Source: Brevipalpus yothersi
Taxonomy: Eukaryota; Arthropoda; Arachnida; Trombidiformes; Tenuipalpidae
Direction: 5' to 3'
NCBI GenBank assembly: GCA_003956705.1
Contig: QZCP01000445.1
Location: forward strand, 309,151-373,150
DNA length: 64,000 nt
Shown here: positions 35,137-46,550 of the stretch, piece after piece
Layout of the letters: every line of letters starts with the position of its first letter
Position numbering within the stretch: position 1 is the stretch's first letter
Made by a program: the position numbers and the translations under genes
The notes under the pieces: model-generated
What the model saw: the letters and a program-made list of their open reading frames with translations, nothing else
Told to the model about the DNA's origin: nothing
Database searches by the model: none

Positions 35137-37809
35137 TTAAAGATAAAAAAGGAAATTGCTTAATTGTGCATGGGGCTCTCGATGTAGAGAAGTTCCGGTG
35201 AGGAAAGCCAACTTGTGGGCATATTGGCACGGAGCTGGTACAGAGATAGTTCCCTGAGGAAGAGAAAAAGGTTTAGATGAATAAAGGCTTGATATTATCA
35301 ATTCATTATGACTTACAGCCCAATTGAAATATAGATGGCAAAGCTTGTAAGCTAATTGTTGATGATGATGTGGCTTCCAATCAGTATCGTCTCCAATAAT
35401 ATTATACATTGTTGGATTGACAGTTCCTCTTCGAACACTCTGGCTGATTAGATAAAAATCATATCTCTCCTTCCTGGTAACCACTGAGTCTACCAAAGTA
35501 CCAGGAGGCGGATTTTCGATAGTTTTAGCATCGACTTTGAGGAAAAAGCGAGCATTGACCCGTTTGGTGACTATGATGAAAGCCCATTTGATCTTTCCCG
35601 GCTCGATCAATTTATCCAGAGCAGATTTTATTTGGGCCATCTCAAAATCGTACACATAAGCAATCTGTCCTTCGCCCACTCCATCTCGATAGACGATTAA
35701 ACGGTCTGGTAATTTACCATTTAGAGAAGCATATTCTTTCAAGCCATCTGAGGGTAAAATGAGTGTCAGGTTAATAACAAGAGGTATCAAATTAGCCAAA
35801 GTGACATACTGGTCAAGTGCATAGCAAAATTGCCGGACATTTCTTCTCGACTTTGATGGTATGATACTCGGGAATACCATCGGGTTGCGGATTGATTTAG
35901 GCTGCAGACAAAGGCTCCAACCGAAGATCCTTTCTTAGCACTATCATGATAGCAATCGTAACCAACAATCATCATATTTTTTGGCTACAAAGAGAGAAAA
36001 ATAATCAGAGAAAAGTTGGTAGCATGATGGTTAACTGAAGATGGCGAGAAAACATGGTGACTGTTTTCTGAACAGAGCTCAACTGAATTAGAAATCCGAA
36101 AACTTTTTCCTTACCGGAATACTGAGAGCCCAAGCTTCTGCACCAAGCTTGACACTCATTTGAATACAAATTTTGGTACAAATTGTTTTGAGTGCGTTTT
36201 TCTTTTGCAAAATTCGAGTGGTCACAACCTGCGAAGCCCTCGGACTGTCACAGTAGTACAATTTCTTGATTGCATCATATCGATCCTTGTTGCCATTCGG
36301 GACGATAATATTGACAAGTTTGTAAGTATTAGGAACCTTACGACAACCATCAACATAAGTTGACGTTCGATCATTTTCGAGAGGAAAAATTTTTGGTGGG
36401 GCTAAGCCAATCCCAAGTGGTGTAGCGACCTGATTGAGAGTATTGCAATACTCATCGATAAGTGCCTTGTCAGAACGAAGGCACACAATGGCCCACGAGC
36501 TTATGTTGACAGCTTTACGTAGATTCTTGGAACGAATTTCATTTTCAAAAGATCCTGATTTTTGATAATATGTAGTGCCACCCCTTTCAGAATCTCCATG
36601 CATTAAAATTTTCTCCGGTGGCAGAATGCGTCCTGATAATTCGATAATATTCGGCTCAAATCGAAGCTTCCAAGCGTTCATTTCATCACGAACATTCTTA
36701 TTATCGGCAAGCTTCCGGATGAAAGCATTAAGAGCAACGACACGTCCCATTGGACTAGTTCCGGTAATGCCTTCCATCTCTTTTTTCAATTCGAAATTGT
36801 TACGCATTTGATCGGTGAATCCTGTCATGAGACATAATTCTGGAATGAGCATGATTGGTTGATCTTGGCCACCTCGCTTTTCACGTTCGGAAGGCTTCAC
36901 CAGAAGAAGAGGTTGTTTCTCATCCTTAATGGTCACTTCATGTTGTTCTTTGTAATAATCTTTCAGTGAAATTGTTTCACCACGTCGTTCGAAAGTATAT
37001 GTTATCGGATTCTTGTCAAATACGATATCATCAATACGATAAGTCTTATTATTGTACTTGACCATTACAATTTTGCCAGGCAACTCTCGGCGAGCATTGG
37101 CTTGAAATCTATCCTTATCAGATCTCAACAGATCTTGCAGTACATCATGTGCTGTTCCCAATCGGACAATCTTGTGGACAATATTATTGACCATAAGAAT
37201 TCCACCATCGTGCTCATTGATAGCAGTCACTATGCCGGGCCAAACTTCGATTTTCCATCTAGGCAAACTTTTCAGTTGATTTTTGTCATAATAATTACGT
37301 CCAATCTGTTTCATGCCAATACTCTGTAGATTTCTTTTCATTTGAGTATTGTACAAACGCATCATTTCCGGATGTCCCCATGTCACCGTTGAAGTGTGTC
37401 GAATGGTTATCGAAATATGGGCATTGTCAGATTTTCGGACACCATTGACGGTGACCTCTGAACTCAGTTTCTTGAGAGATTTGATCTCATTTCCACCATC
37501 GAACACATAGGCAGTGCCAAATGTTTCTCGATTGTCATACACAAGAGAACGTCTCATTCGAACGGATTCAACTGGCGGGTCGAAGTCAACCCGGTAAGCA
37601 TGGATGATGGCATCTTTAGGGGTTAGCAATCGATAGTAATTCGACAACAATTTAACTGGACTACCACCTTCACCTTCAACCTTCTCAATACCTTTAGGAA
37701 TTGTGTTGATCAGTGCATATGAGCCTCTTCCCCTACCTCGAGTAGGTCGATCACCTTCGAGCGTTCCAACAGAAGCCACACCACGTCCTCTGGTTGCTCT
37801 GCCAGCCAT
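35137..37809 (-). CDS. piwi: Piwi unit H: Piwi-family Argonaute with complete slicer tetrad
   Basis: Exons 36115-37809, 35810-35984, 35317-35747 and 35137-35253 give 805 aa. The N-tail has the clearest arginine-methylation motifs in the array (TRGRGVA and TRGRGRGS within the first 30 residues). PAZ carries YNNKTYRIDDIVFDKNP. MID carries RYDAIKKLYYCDSPRASQ, so Cys-Cys of the other copies is Tyr-Cys here. PIWI carries D575 (VGYDCYHDS), E613 (SREEMS), D645 (VYRDGVGEG) and H780 (CQYAHKLAFL) and ends LFYL. It is the outermost unit and looks the least altered, so it may represent the ancestral type. It is divergently arranged with SBDS across 1.35 kb. Confidence 0.96.
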
Positions 37810-39157
37810 ATTTTGATCAACTCAATTTAAATCACAACCACAACCACAATTTACTAACACCAATGTAAATTATCTGTGAAAATTTCAAGAATGCAAATTA
37901 TCACTGGTGAAAGTTAACACGCAAAATAAGGTGACGCACAATGAGCACACCAAAACTTAAATTCTTAAATTTTCGAATTCAGTTGAATAGTGTTGAAGAT
38001 AAACAGAGAAATGAAGTAGAATGAATCGCTTAGTTTTTGAAAATGAAAAAGGATATTAGAATCATTTAAGATTCATATTTCACATCAGTCGTGGGAATCA
38101 TTGATAAGAGAGATAGATGCTACTGTCTATCCAGGAATTTGAGAAGAGATCATAAACATGATCATGTGATAGACAGAAGAACGGAAGGGATGAACACTTA
38201 TCACTTGATGGAGTTCATATTCCTAACCTTGATTTACATCGCATCCTGATTACGGAATAAGGTTTCCTCTTTCAAATCCTTCGAGTTATGATCAAAAGTC
38301 GACCGATTCTTATCTTGCCGAAAAGATGACCCCAATGCGAATTCAATTTGAAATCATGAGCAATATTTTCCAGAAAAATATCTCCAAGTTTATCTAGGTT
38401 CTCCGTTAAGCAACAATCACGGAATATTTGTTAGCTTTTCAACTCACAAGAAAATTCATTAGTTCAAGACTAACAATATGATTACTCTCACTTCCCATTT
38501 GAAAGAGAAAATCCTTGTTGACGTTGCTTTTTAGTTCAGTAACTCAAGAAAAATGTACAAATTAGAGCTACCGAGAGGAAAATTTCTCTCCACCAACTTC
38601 TCCTATCAATCAATCTATCATGTGAATTGAAACTTTTTCTAATCTAAGAGCTTGAAAATTTCTCCTAGATCTGAATTCAGACATCATGATGAATCGAATT
38701 CGATTAGTTCAGAACATTTTTTCCTTCGAATAATTAATATTAGAACTTTCCACTAGATGGCAGAGTTCATGTCACGTGTTAAAAATGTTGCAAAAAAAAA
38801 GCGAAAACAACAACATCAACAACGCAAATTATTTTTCTCAAGTTTTTCATCGAATATTTCGATTGTCAGTGGATTTTATGGTTAAATTAATTGCTGTAGA
38901 AGGTTGATTATATCGTTCTGGAAGAGTGGTGTACGTTGGTGTTCAGAGAATAATTTGAATCTAAGCTGATAATCGATTACTCGGCTAATAGTGTTGTTGG
39001 TAACTATCTACTATCAATCGGTGGATGTCACTTTATGTCTTGTTGATAAAACTCAACACCTTGGCATTGAATAACTAAAAAAAGTTCTGTTGAACTTTTG
39101 CTTGGTGGAATAAGGTTAATTTAAAGGATATCAATTAGTTATAATATTCCAACCACA
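37810..39157. promoter_or_regulatory. Divergent intergenic region between Piwi H and SBDS
   Basis: The two start codons face away from each other across 1,348 bases, so both promoters must lie here. I could not identify a TATA box or other element with confidence. Whether the two genes share regulation is unknown. Confidence 0.45.
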
Positions 39158-41459
39158 ATGCCGAACATATTCACTCCAACGAATCAAATTCGACTCACCA
39201 ATGTAGCTGTTGTTCGAATGAAAAAATGCGGAAAAAGATTCGAAATTGCATGTTACAAGAACAAAGTCCTATCTTATCGTAACAAAGTGTATGTATTTCA
39301 CTGATGGCTCATCATAGAGCTGCAGTTTGATTAATTATGTCGACATTTTTTCCTCAGAGAAAAAGATCTTGGCGAAGTCTTACAAACTCGTACAGTGTTC
39401 ACTAATGTTTCGAAAGGTGAGGTTGCTAAGAAAGAGGATCTGATTAAAGCATTTGGGACCGACGATCATGAGAAAATCTGTATTCAGGTAAGAAAAATGT
39501 CAGCTCACAAAAAGTCAGATTTCCGTTCCAGTTGAATGAGATAATTTTGATTCTCACCTTTCACAATAATAACTGCTGCTTTATGCTCAAGGAGATATGC
39601 ACAAAAAATGGCAAGAACTCTCAGAAAAATTATTTATAGTTGAATTTTCGAATTAGTAAAATCTTTAAGAATAGTTGATCCTCATGTCGATGTCAAAAAA
39701 ATCAGGAAAACTATCGAAAAATTGGCATCAAAAAATCAGTCACACTAATTGTTGAACTTTTGCGACTCGATGAGGTTTTTCAGTTTAACAGAAAACCTAA
39801 TGCAGTGTGTAGAATGTAACATCTAACTCAATCTCTAATTCAATTCACTGAGATGAATTTCATTTGTTCAATACTCTCACTATCTCATTATTTTTTTAAT
39901 ACTTTTTGTACACGTAAGAGACGATTCTTTCATCCCCTCTTTCTTGCTCTCTGAGATCCTCCAAGTTACAGTGTAGTTAGAGTTAGAGTTACTGTCTCCT
40001 TGAGGAAAAAGGTGCTAGTCTCCCTCCCCTGTCACGTTTATTTTCAGAGAGTAAGCATTTTTTTATTGATAATGTGTTGGATCATCGTTGCCTATTCTTA
40101 TGAGGTTTTTTACTCTTATTCACAGATTTTGGATAAAGGGGAACTTCAAATCAGTGATAAGGAACGCCAAAATCAGATGGAATCATCTTTCAAAGAAATA
40201 GCCACTATCATAGCCGATAAGTGTGTCAATCCTGATACCAAACGACCATATCCTGTGACTATGATCGAAAAAAGTATGAAACAGATTCACTTCTCAGTGA
40301 AACCAAACAAGAACAATAAGCAGCAAGCACTTGTGGCGATGAAAGAGTTGAAAGAGAAGAATGTTCTGCCCATCGAGAGAGCGCAGATGAAAATACGTGT
40401 TATGTGCAATAAAAAGCATCGACAATCGCTCAGACAAATGGCTAAAGAAGTTGAAGAAGATGCTGTCCACGAAGATGGACAACTTGAGATGGTAAGTGTT
40501 TTTGTTGATGAAAGGATTTCAATTGAGTTGGTCCAAGTTAGTTGAGAACGGAACCAACAGAAATCTGCCTAAAGTGAGCGAGTCGATGAAGGGAGTGACA
40601 TTTTTTGACCAGTCTCAGTGGTATGAGGCCATTTGATGATATCGCTGAGTATTTTTCGTGGCATAATTGAAAAACAAGAAAAGCAAATGTCCTCTGAGAT
40701 AGGGCCATGAAGCTTCAACCATGTCTTCTCGGCTCATTCATCCTGCCATTTTTCTGTGCTGCGAATATAATTTTTTTTACCACACGAAAGAAATACATGT
40801 ATTATCAAAACTGTCTGATTGGTAGAGAGTTAGAGAAACTATTCCGAAGGTTTATTTCTGGAATGACTCAATGACTTTCATTCCTTAGAATGATCGAAAC
40901 TGACCTAGAAAGCCTCCTAGACATGATCTGAAAATCTCTTTCTTCTCTGTGAATTCACTTCGTTCTTGGAAATTGAACCTCTTATGAGTATTCAATTTTG
41001 ACCCACCTCATATCACCTGAACCTACTCTCTTAGTGAAATAGAAATAGTGATTCAACAATTTACGATCTCAGAATGAGTTCAAGTCAGTTCAATCGAGGT
41101 AGTCTACTCAGTTATTAAAAAATTGGTGAAGATTGCTATTAATTGGTTATAACTTCCTGTTGAGATCAATGTCTGCTGGTTAAACTCAATGTATCATTTA
41201 CCCCTTGACTGTCGGAAAATCTATTAGCTGTCATTTCATTTTCATGTGATGTGAGGTAACTTCACGAAAAATTTACGCTGATTATAGCATCCAGTCTTGT
41301 GTATAACCTTTGATTGTTTTCCTTCAAATTCAGATTTTCTTGGTGGATCCCGGTCATTTCCGAGAAATCGATCAGTTGATCAAATCAACTCCAAATTCTC
41401 AGCTCCATATGCTTTCCCTGAAAGAAGTTACCACTGGTGATGATTCTCTATTCAATTAA
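39158..41459 (+). CDS. SBDS: SBDS ribosome maturation factor
   Basis: Exons 39158-39288, 39358-39487, 40126-40491 and 41334-41459 give 250 aa, the usual length of the animal protein. The N-terminal FYSH domain is plain (MPNIFTPTNQIRLTNVAVVR, FEIACYKNKV, FTNVSKGEVAKKEDL, AFGTDDHEKICIQIL). It is followed by the central helical domain (SDKERQNQMESSFKEIATII, ADKCVNPDTKRPYPVTMIEK) and the C-terminal ferredoxin-like domain (LVDPGHFREIDQLIKS). SBDS works with the GTPase EFL1 to release eIF6 from pre-60S ribosomal subunits in the cytoplasm. The first junction was fixed by codon phase: the exon ends GT before GTATGT and the next exon supplies A, restoring the NKVEKDLGEV reading. An open frame reading into intron 2 from 40000 is not part of the protein. 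Confidence 0.97.
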
Positions 41460-42184
41460 TAATATTCAAAGCCAAGTTTATGAGGGTCAAGAGTATCGCA
41501 ACTGTAAATCAAACATTCGAAAACTATCTGTCAATCGAATTACAGGTAGCTCTTTTTTCTACTTTATGTGTTTCTTCATGTTTCCTTTTTAAAGAAAAAT
41601 ACATCTGGAAAAGCTTCTCTCGCAAGCATAGTAGCACTCATGTATGTATTAACTCTGTACTAAAAAACAATTCTAACCACATGTTTGATTCAGTAAACTA
41701 AACCCTAGGATCTCAACACAGAGAGACTATCTTCATCTGAAAGTTCGATTAGTCATTTTTTTAACAGCACGAACCAGTCAAAATTTTTTTGACCAAAATT
41801 CGTTCCTTCCCATGTATCTTACTCTGACAATATTTTGTCGATGTCATTGTCATAGTTCCTTCTAATGATTAAGAAAGGTTCAGCCCCACTCAAAGAGGGC
41901 AAAGATTATGATTGAAACAGTTTAACAATTAAATTCTAGAAAGAGTGATATTTCAAAACTATGATATGATGCCTGGACAAGGAAGGAAGAGAGAAAAAAA
42001 GGAAAGCGAGAAGATCATAAAGGTGTTAATTTAAATCATTTCATCCGTATTCACTGTGAGTAGTTCAATCTTTGAAAGCTCCATTTTTCGACTAAATTTT
42101 CTCTTTCTATTGCTCTACTGTTTCAATTAATCAAATTGATACATTTATTTTATATAATGACTGGAAGAGAATAGGACCCGACTC
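41460..42184. other. Region between SBDS and the candidate secreted-peptide gene
   Basis: SBDS 3' flank. No recognised gene; the short frame at 41480-41701 has no features. Confidence 0.5.
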
Positions 42185-42509
42185 ATGGTGTCCACCGTGG
42201 GCCTCGTTCTTGTGTTGTGTCTTTCCGAACGTATGTTTCAATATTTTACATATTTATCGGTGATCAAGTAACTTGGGATAAACAGAAACTAAACCTGACT
42301 TGTTGCTCTTCTTTTTCTTTTGGTCAGCTTTTGCACTTGACACAAGGAGCAAAACTTGTTATCAAAGTAGAGATAGTGGTCAATGGAACGCTTACTGGAT
42401 CCCAAAAATCAGAATATGTGGTCATGTTATTTTAAGCTGTAGAAAAAAAGATCATAGATGCGCGAAAGAGAAAGCTGTAGATAGAAGAAAGATCAAAGTT
42501 CAATTTTGA
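42185..42509 (+). CDS. Candidate small secreted Cys-containing protein, two exons
   Basis: A first exon, 42185-42230, encodes MVSTVGLVLVLCLSE, which looks like a signal peptide, and ends at a GTATGT donor. An acceptor after a pyrimidine tract (CTTTTGGTCAG) opens a second exon, 42328-42509. In the joined frame this gives a 75-aa product. Four Cys lie in the mature part (TCYQS, ICGHV, LSCRK, RCAKE) and the tail is basic. The intron is 97 bases. No family was recognised. The same second stretch is also open in another frame to 42435, reading GAKLVIKVEIVVNG, so the frame choice rests only on the splice model. Treat it as a hypothesis: it could be a neuropeptide-like or other secreted peptide, or chance. 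Confidence 0.3.
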
Positions 42510-42610
42510 GCTTAAAGATTGGTGAAAAAGGAAAGCCAACCTGACTGTTCAACCACTTGAATATGTATGTGTTTGGAAAAAATATATTTATATCATATGC
42601 TTTCGAGTAA

Positions 42611-42878
42611 AGCAGCAAAAGCTCCCGCTACAAGCCACAAAGTACGTTTTGGGGTTGTAAAAAGGAATATGACGCAACATATGCACACAGATTTAACCGA
42701 GAGGTCGCCGATCTGGATGTCGTTCTTAAGAAGTGAGGGCAAAATCCCGTTCAGGGATATAAATGAGAAAAATGACCGTGATAATATTGCTGATTTTTAT
42801 CTCAGGCTGATAACGTCGAACCACAACTGGATCCTCCATGAAATGCCATTGTATTGCCCTAGAGCATCCAGCAAATGA
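42611..42878 (+). other. Possible two-exon coding remnant, unidentified
   Basis: An open stretch at 42611-42732 reads FWGCKKEYDATYAHRFNREV... and ends at AAGAA/GTGAGG. After a 73-base intron ending TTTTTATCTCAG, 42806-42878 continues LITSNHNWILHEMPLYC... to TGA. The splice signals are good and the peptide looks protein-like, but no start or earlier exon was found and no family is recognised. It may belong to the same gene as the candidate peptide at 42185, or be spurious. Confidence 0.2.
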
Positions 42879-45379
42879 TCTCTTGAATTACCAACAAGAC
42901 CGACCTGATCTGATCACTTTCAACTTTGAGCCTCTACTGAGCAAGAACAAGAAGTAGTTGTAGAAGAAGATGACGATGAACTTAGTGGTGGATTCTGTTC
43001 GTTATTCAAACATGAAAGGGGGCTACATTAGAAACCGTTTGGTGTGTGTGTGTGTTTTCAAGCCAAAACTAGTGATGAGAATTCAAGACACCCCTAGAAT
43101 TTTCAGCTGTCTAGAGGGATGAGCAAAACATCAATCTGCTTATTGAGAGGATCTGCATGACTCCAAGTGGATAAGAGGAAATACCTGCTTATCATCATCA
43201 TATTTTTCCCTCAGATATCGAAACCTTTGGGTCGACATTGATGGATTTGAGTTGTTTTCATTTTCTTTTGCTCGCAATATGATCAAGCATCATGTGACTC
43301 GTTTAAGCTGGTCAATCATCTCATTGTCTGATCGGAAGATTCTCAGAGATTGTGTACCGCTGTAATTGCTTAGAAACTGCCATCATCATTTTTTTCTCAA
43401 AGAATAATTTCACCAGAATTTGACCAGTCAGAAAAGTTTCGGATTCTTGTCTCGATCGTTCAAGCTGTTTTCGTTCTGGTACATTTTTTACAACTCAACT
43501 ACTGAGAATATGATTCCCTCTTAAATGAAGGTTTGCATCCTAGGAATACAACAAGTGGAAAGAAGAAAGACTACTGATTCTACAATGATGATCTCATTGT
43601 TACCAATTAAAAGGTAAAATTTTCTCATATCTTCAAGCTATATAACGTCAGAGAATCTTGCGAATATCGATCATGAGGTGAATTAATCGTTGTTTTAATG
43701 GGATCCGTCATTGAGGCGATCAATGATTCGTCGATGTTAATAGTGGTTCCAGTTCTAGTTCTAGTTGATAGTTATTATCGAGCTTCATATTAATGGACGC
43801 TCTTCATGAAGAGTGTAATTAAATGGAGATGAGTCAGCCAAACAGTCGAATCAAAAGATGTAGAAGAAGAGAAAGAGGGAAAGAGAAAGGAATTTGACCT
43901 CAAAGGAATAGTCTAGTAGTAGGAATCTTTAGAGTGATTCATAATTGTAATGTTTTAGAGGCTATAAATAATTTTTGCCTTGATTAGAATGGGGCGAACT
44001 TAAATTGAAACTCAATTGAGCCTAGATGATTTTTACATATTAACCCGAACATGGTGTTGGGAATAGGATACACCCTATTCTCATAAAATTAACCCTCTAC
44101 ACCAATACATTAGCTTTTTCTCTATAGATATGCTGATGAGAATCAAATTGAAACTAAATCTTACCATCCCTTTTTCTTTGATCCAGCTATTTTATTTTCT
44201 CTAGAATATATGGAGGCTTCATGATACTCGAAATCTACTGACAGATGAATTGCCATGCTCATCCTTTAAGCTCGAATATCAGAGAGAAGTAAAAGTAGTA
44301 GTAGTAGTAGTAGCATTGCTTGTTAGAAATATCGCAAAGAGCCGAAGAGAATCTGTGGGCAGTGGATGAGTAAGATTCCTTCAAGGGAAAAGCTCCAGGA
44401 GAGCCCTTTTTTCCGAATGATATCCCAGTCATGTTCTGATATCATACATAATTCAGCGGAAAATAACTCACAAGATAATTCAGATACTCAACTTGAAATA
44501 TTACTGTCAGCACTGATACTCGTACCTTCCAGTTTTTTCTCATCCAAATCTCTTAAATTTTTCTCTCTCATGACATTAGTTACAACATTTTTCCATCTTC
44601 CTCTCTCTCCTTTATCACTCACTCTCTCCCACCTTAGCAACAAAGAGACTATAAAAAAGAAAATTTTCCTCCTCAGGTAAAAACGGTTAATTTACCAAGG
44701 ATTCCTCTCTTTCCCAGATTTCTGGAAAAATTTATCTCATTCCCGATTTTTTGCACGAATCTAATGATCGTAGATATTGCAGATATTCGAATAGGGTTCA
44801 GGTAAGCTCCAACTATCGATAGAAAGTTTTACAAATAGAATTCTAAGGCTGGTCCAAAGATTGCTAATTCTTTTCTGAAGACTTGAATCAGCTTCATCAG
44901 ACTTCAGAGCTGTCGATTTCTTTCAACACAATCACCGTATTTTTTTACTGAACTTTTTGACAGGCCCTTTGAACGCTCAAGTAGAATACTTCGAACTAGT
45001 AGAGACTAACTGCTCTTGTACTTCCTTCCTTCTGACACTGGTTCCTCTTTACGATTTGAATCAAACGTTTCATGGAAATATCATCATGATACTCCATTCC
45101 GCATCTTAATGGAACAAAAAGGAGATGAGAGCAAAATTTACCATAGATAGTAGACGAAATTTTGTTCCTCTAATATGATGAGAAAAATTCGGCTCCTTTC
45201 TGGCTCCAAATTCCACTCTCGCTCTCTAGGTCACGCGGACTTCGTTCCCCTGGCCTCACCAGCCGTGTCTGGGACCTACTGAGTACCGATGCTTGTCAGA
45301 CTATACTTCTTTTCGTTTTCTTTTACCTCTCTGATTGTGTGTGCAGACATTCGAAAAAGCAAAGGTGAACGAAGAAGGG

Positions 45380-45382
<3 letters not shown>

Positions 45383-45424
<42 letters not shown>
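45383..45424. repeat. GA microsatellite
   Basis: About 42 bases of AG dinucleotides, upstream of the P450 gene. Confidence 0.95.
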
Positions 45425-45428
<4 letters not shown>

Positions 45429-45990
45429 TGAGAGCAAACTTTGGGCAGAGTGATTCTATCTGTCTTCACTATCAAGAAAACCTATCACCATGAGATAGGG
45501 TCACTGGTCACCGGTCTCCTTCTCTCAGGTAGTGGTCATCTAACCTGTTTGTGGGAATCTTTTTCAGCTCATATGTTTTCAAACATCTACACTTTCGATG
45601 AAATTTTGCTCTTTTTTTCTGTTCTTGGCAAAAAGATTTCGTGAAAAAAAGAAGATTCACAGGAATCCATTCTCTCACCCTTTGATACGAACTATTTTCA
45701 CACTCTTCCCGCTGCCACAATTTGAATTCCAGATATCGTTGACTGTTGTGGTTGTTGCCGTTTTATTTGAGCCGAGTATTTGAAATGAGGAGAGCATCGG
45801 TATTCATCATCCTGGAGCATCATCGATTATGATGAGTTTTTTTGAATGAAAGAGTGAATTTTTTGCTCCTTTTTTCATCTTCCTCTTAACCTGCTCTCTT
45901 TCTCTCCTGCTGTTCGCTCCTTTCTTTTCTCTTTAGTTGCCCAAATCAGCTCTCTTTCTCTCTTTCCTGTGCCCTCCTCTTTCTCCAGGA

Positions 45991-46026
<36 letters not shown>
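45991..46026. repeat. CT microsatellite within a pyrimidine-rich tract
   Basis: About 36 bases of mostly CT dinucleotides within a pyrimidine-rich stretch extending to about 46260. Confidence 0.9.
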
Positions 46027-46550
46027 TTTGGCTCACTCTCACCTTCTCTCTCTCTCCCTTTTTTCAATGGATCTCTTCCTACATCTTAAATATATATACA
46101 GCATCTTCTTGTTTTTTCTTCTCAGCATTTCTTCTCATCTTCAACTTTTTCAACTTGACAAACTTACTCTCCTCTCTTTTTCTCTTTCTCTCTCTCTCTT
46201 TTCTTGATCCAGCATCTCTCCTCCTCCTCCTTCTTTTCCTCCCTCTTCTACTTCTCTCGTTTGCTCTCTCTCAGTGATTTTCAGTCGAGTGATAATATTA
46301 TATAAATTAAGGGAAAGTACAATATAAATGCATTTGTATACTACACATTTTAATTCACCGTTGATCGGCAGTATACTTAAACATTCAATCGACTATTTAA
46401 TATTGAGTAGAAAACTTAGTCTGTTCTTATGTCTTTCATTTTGTATTGGTAACTTTGTTCTCAATTCGACTAGTTCCAAAATTTTATTATCATTATTATT
46501 TCTTAATATTGTTGAATTTTTTCTCATATTCTGCTCGAAAAATAGTATTT

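Larger units (their letters stand above)
42510..46550. other. Long region between the candidate peptide gene and the P450
   Basis: Mostly AT-rich DNA without clear genes, including the P450 promoter region. Two possible coding pieces occur at 42611-42732 and 42806-42878 (separate entry). The region also carries a TAG trinucleotide run near 44300, the GA repeat at 45383-45424, and pyrimidine-rich DNA from about 45890 to 46260. A TATATAAA lies at about 46299-46306, some 245 bases before the P450 start codon, and could be its core promoter. The 45969-46277 Ser/Leu/Phe-rich frame is a translation of the pyrimidine tract. Confidence 0.5.

Noticed and set aside
40000..40125. Open frame upstream of SBDS exon 3 with a hydrophobic start
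   Set aside because: It is intron sequence; the acceptor TTATTCACAG at 40125 and the SBDS alignment exclude it.
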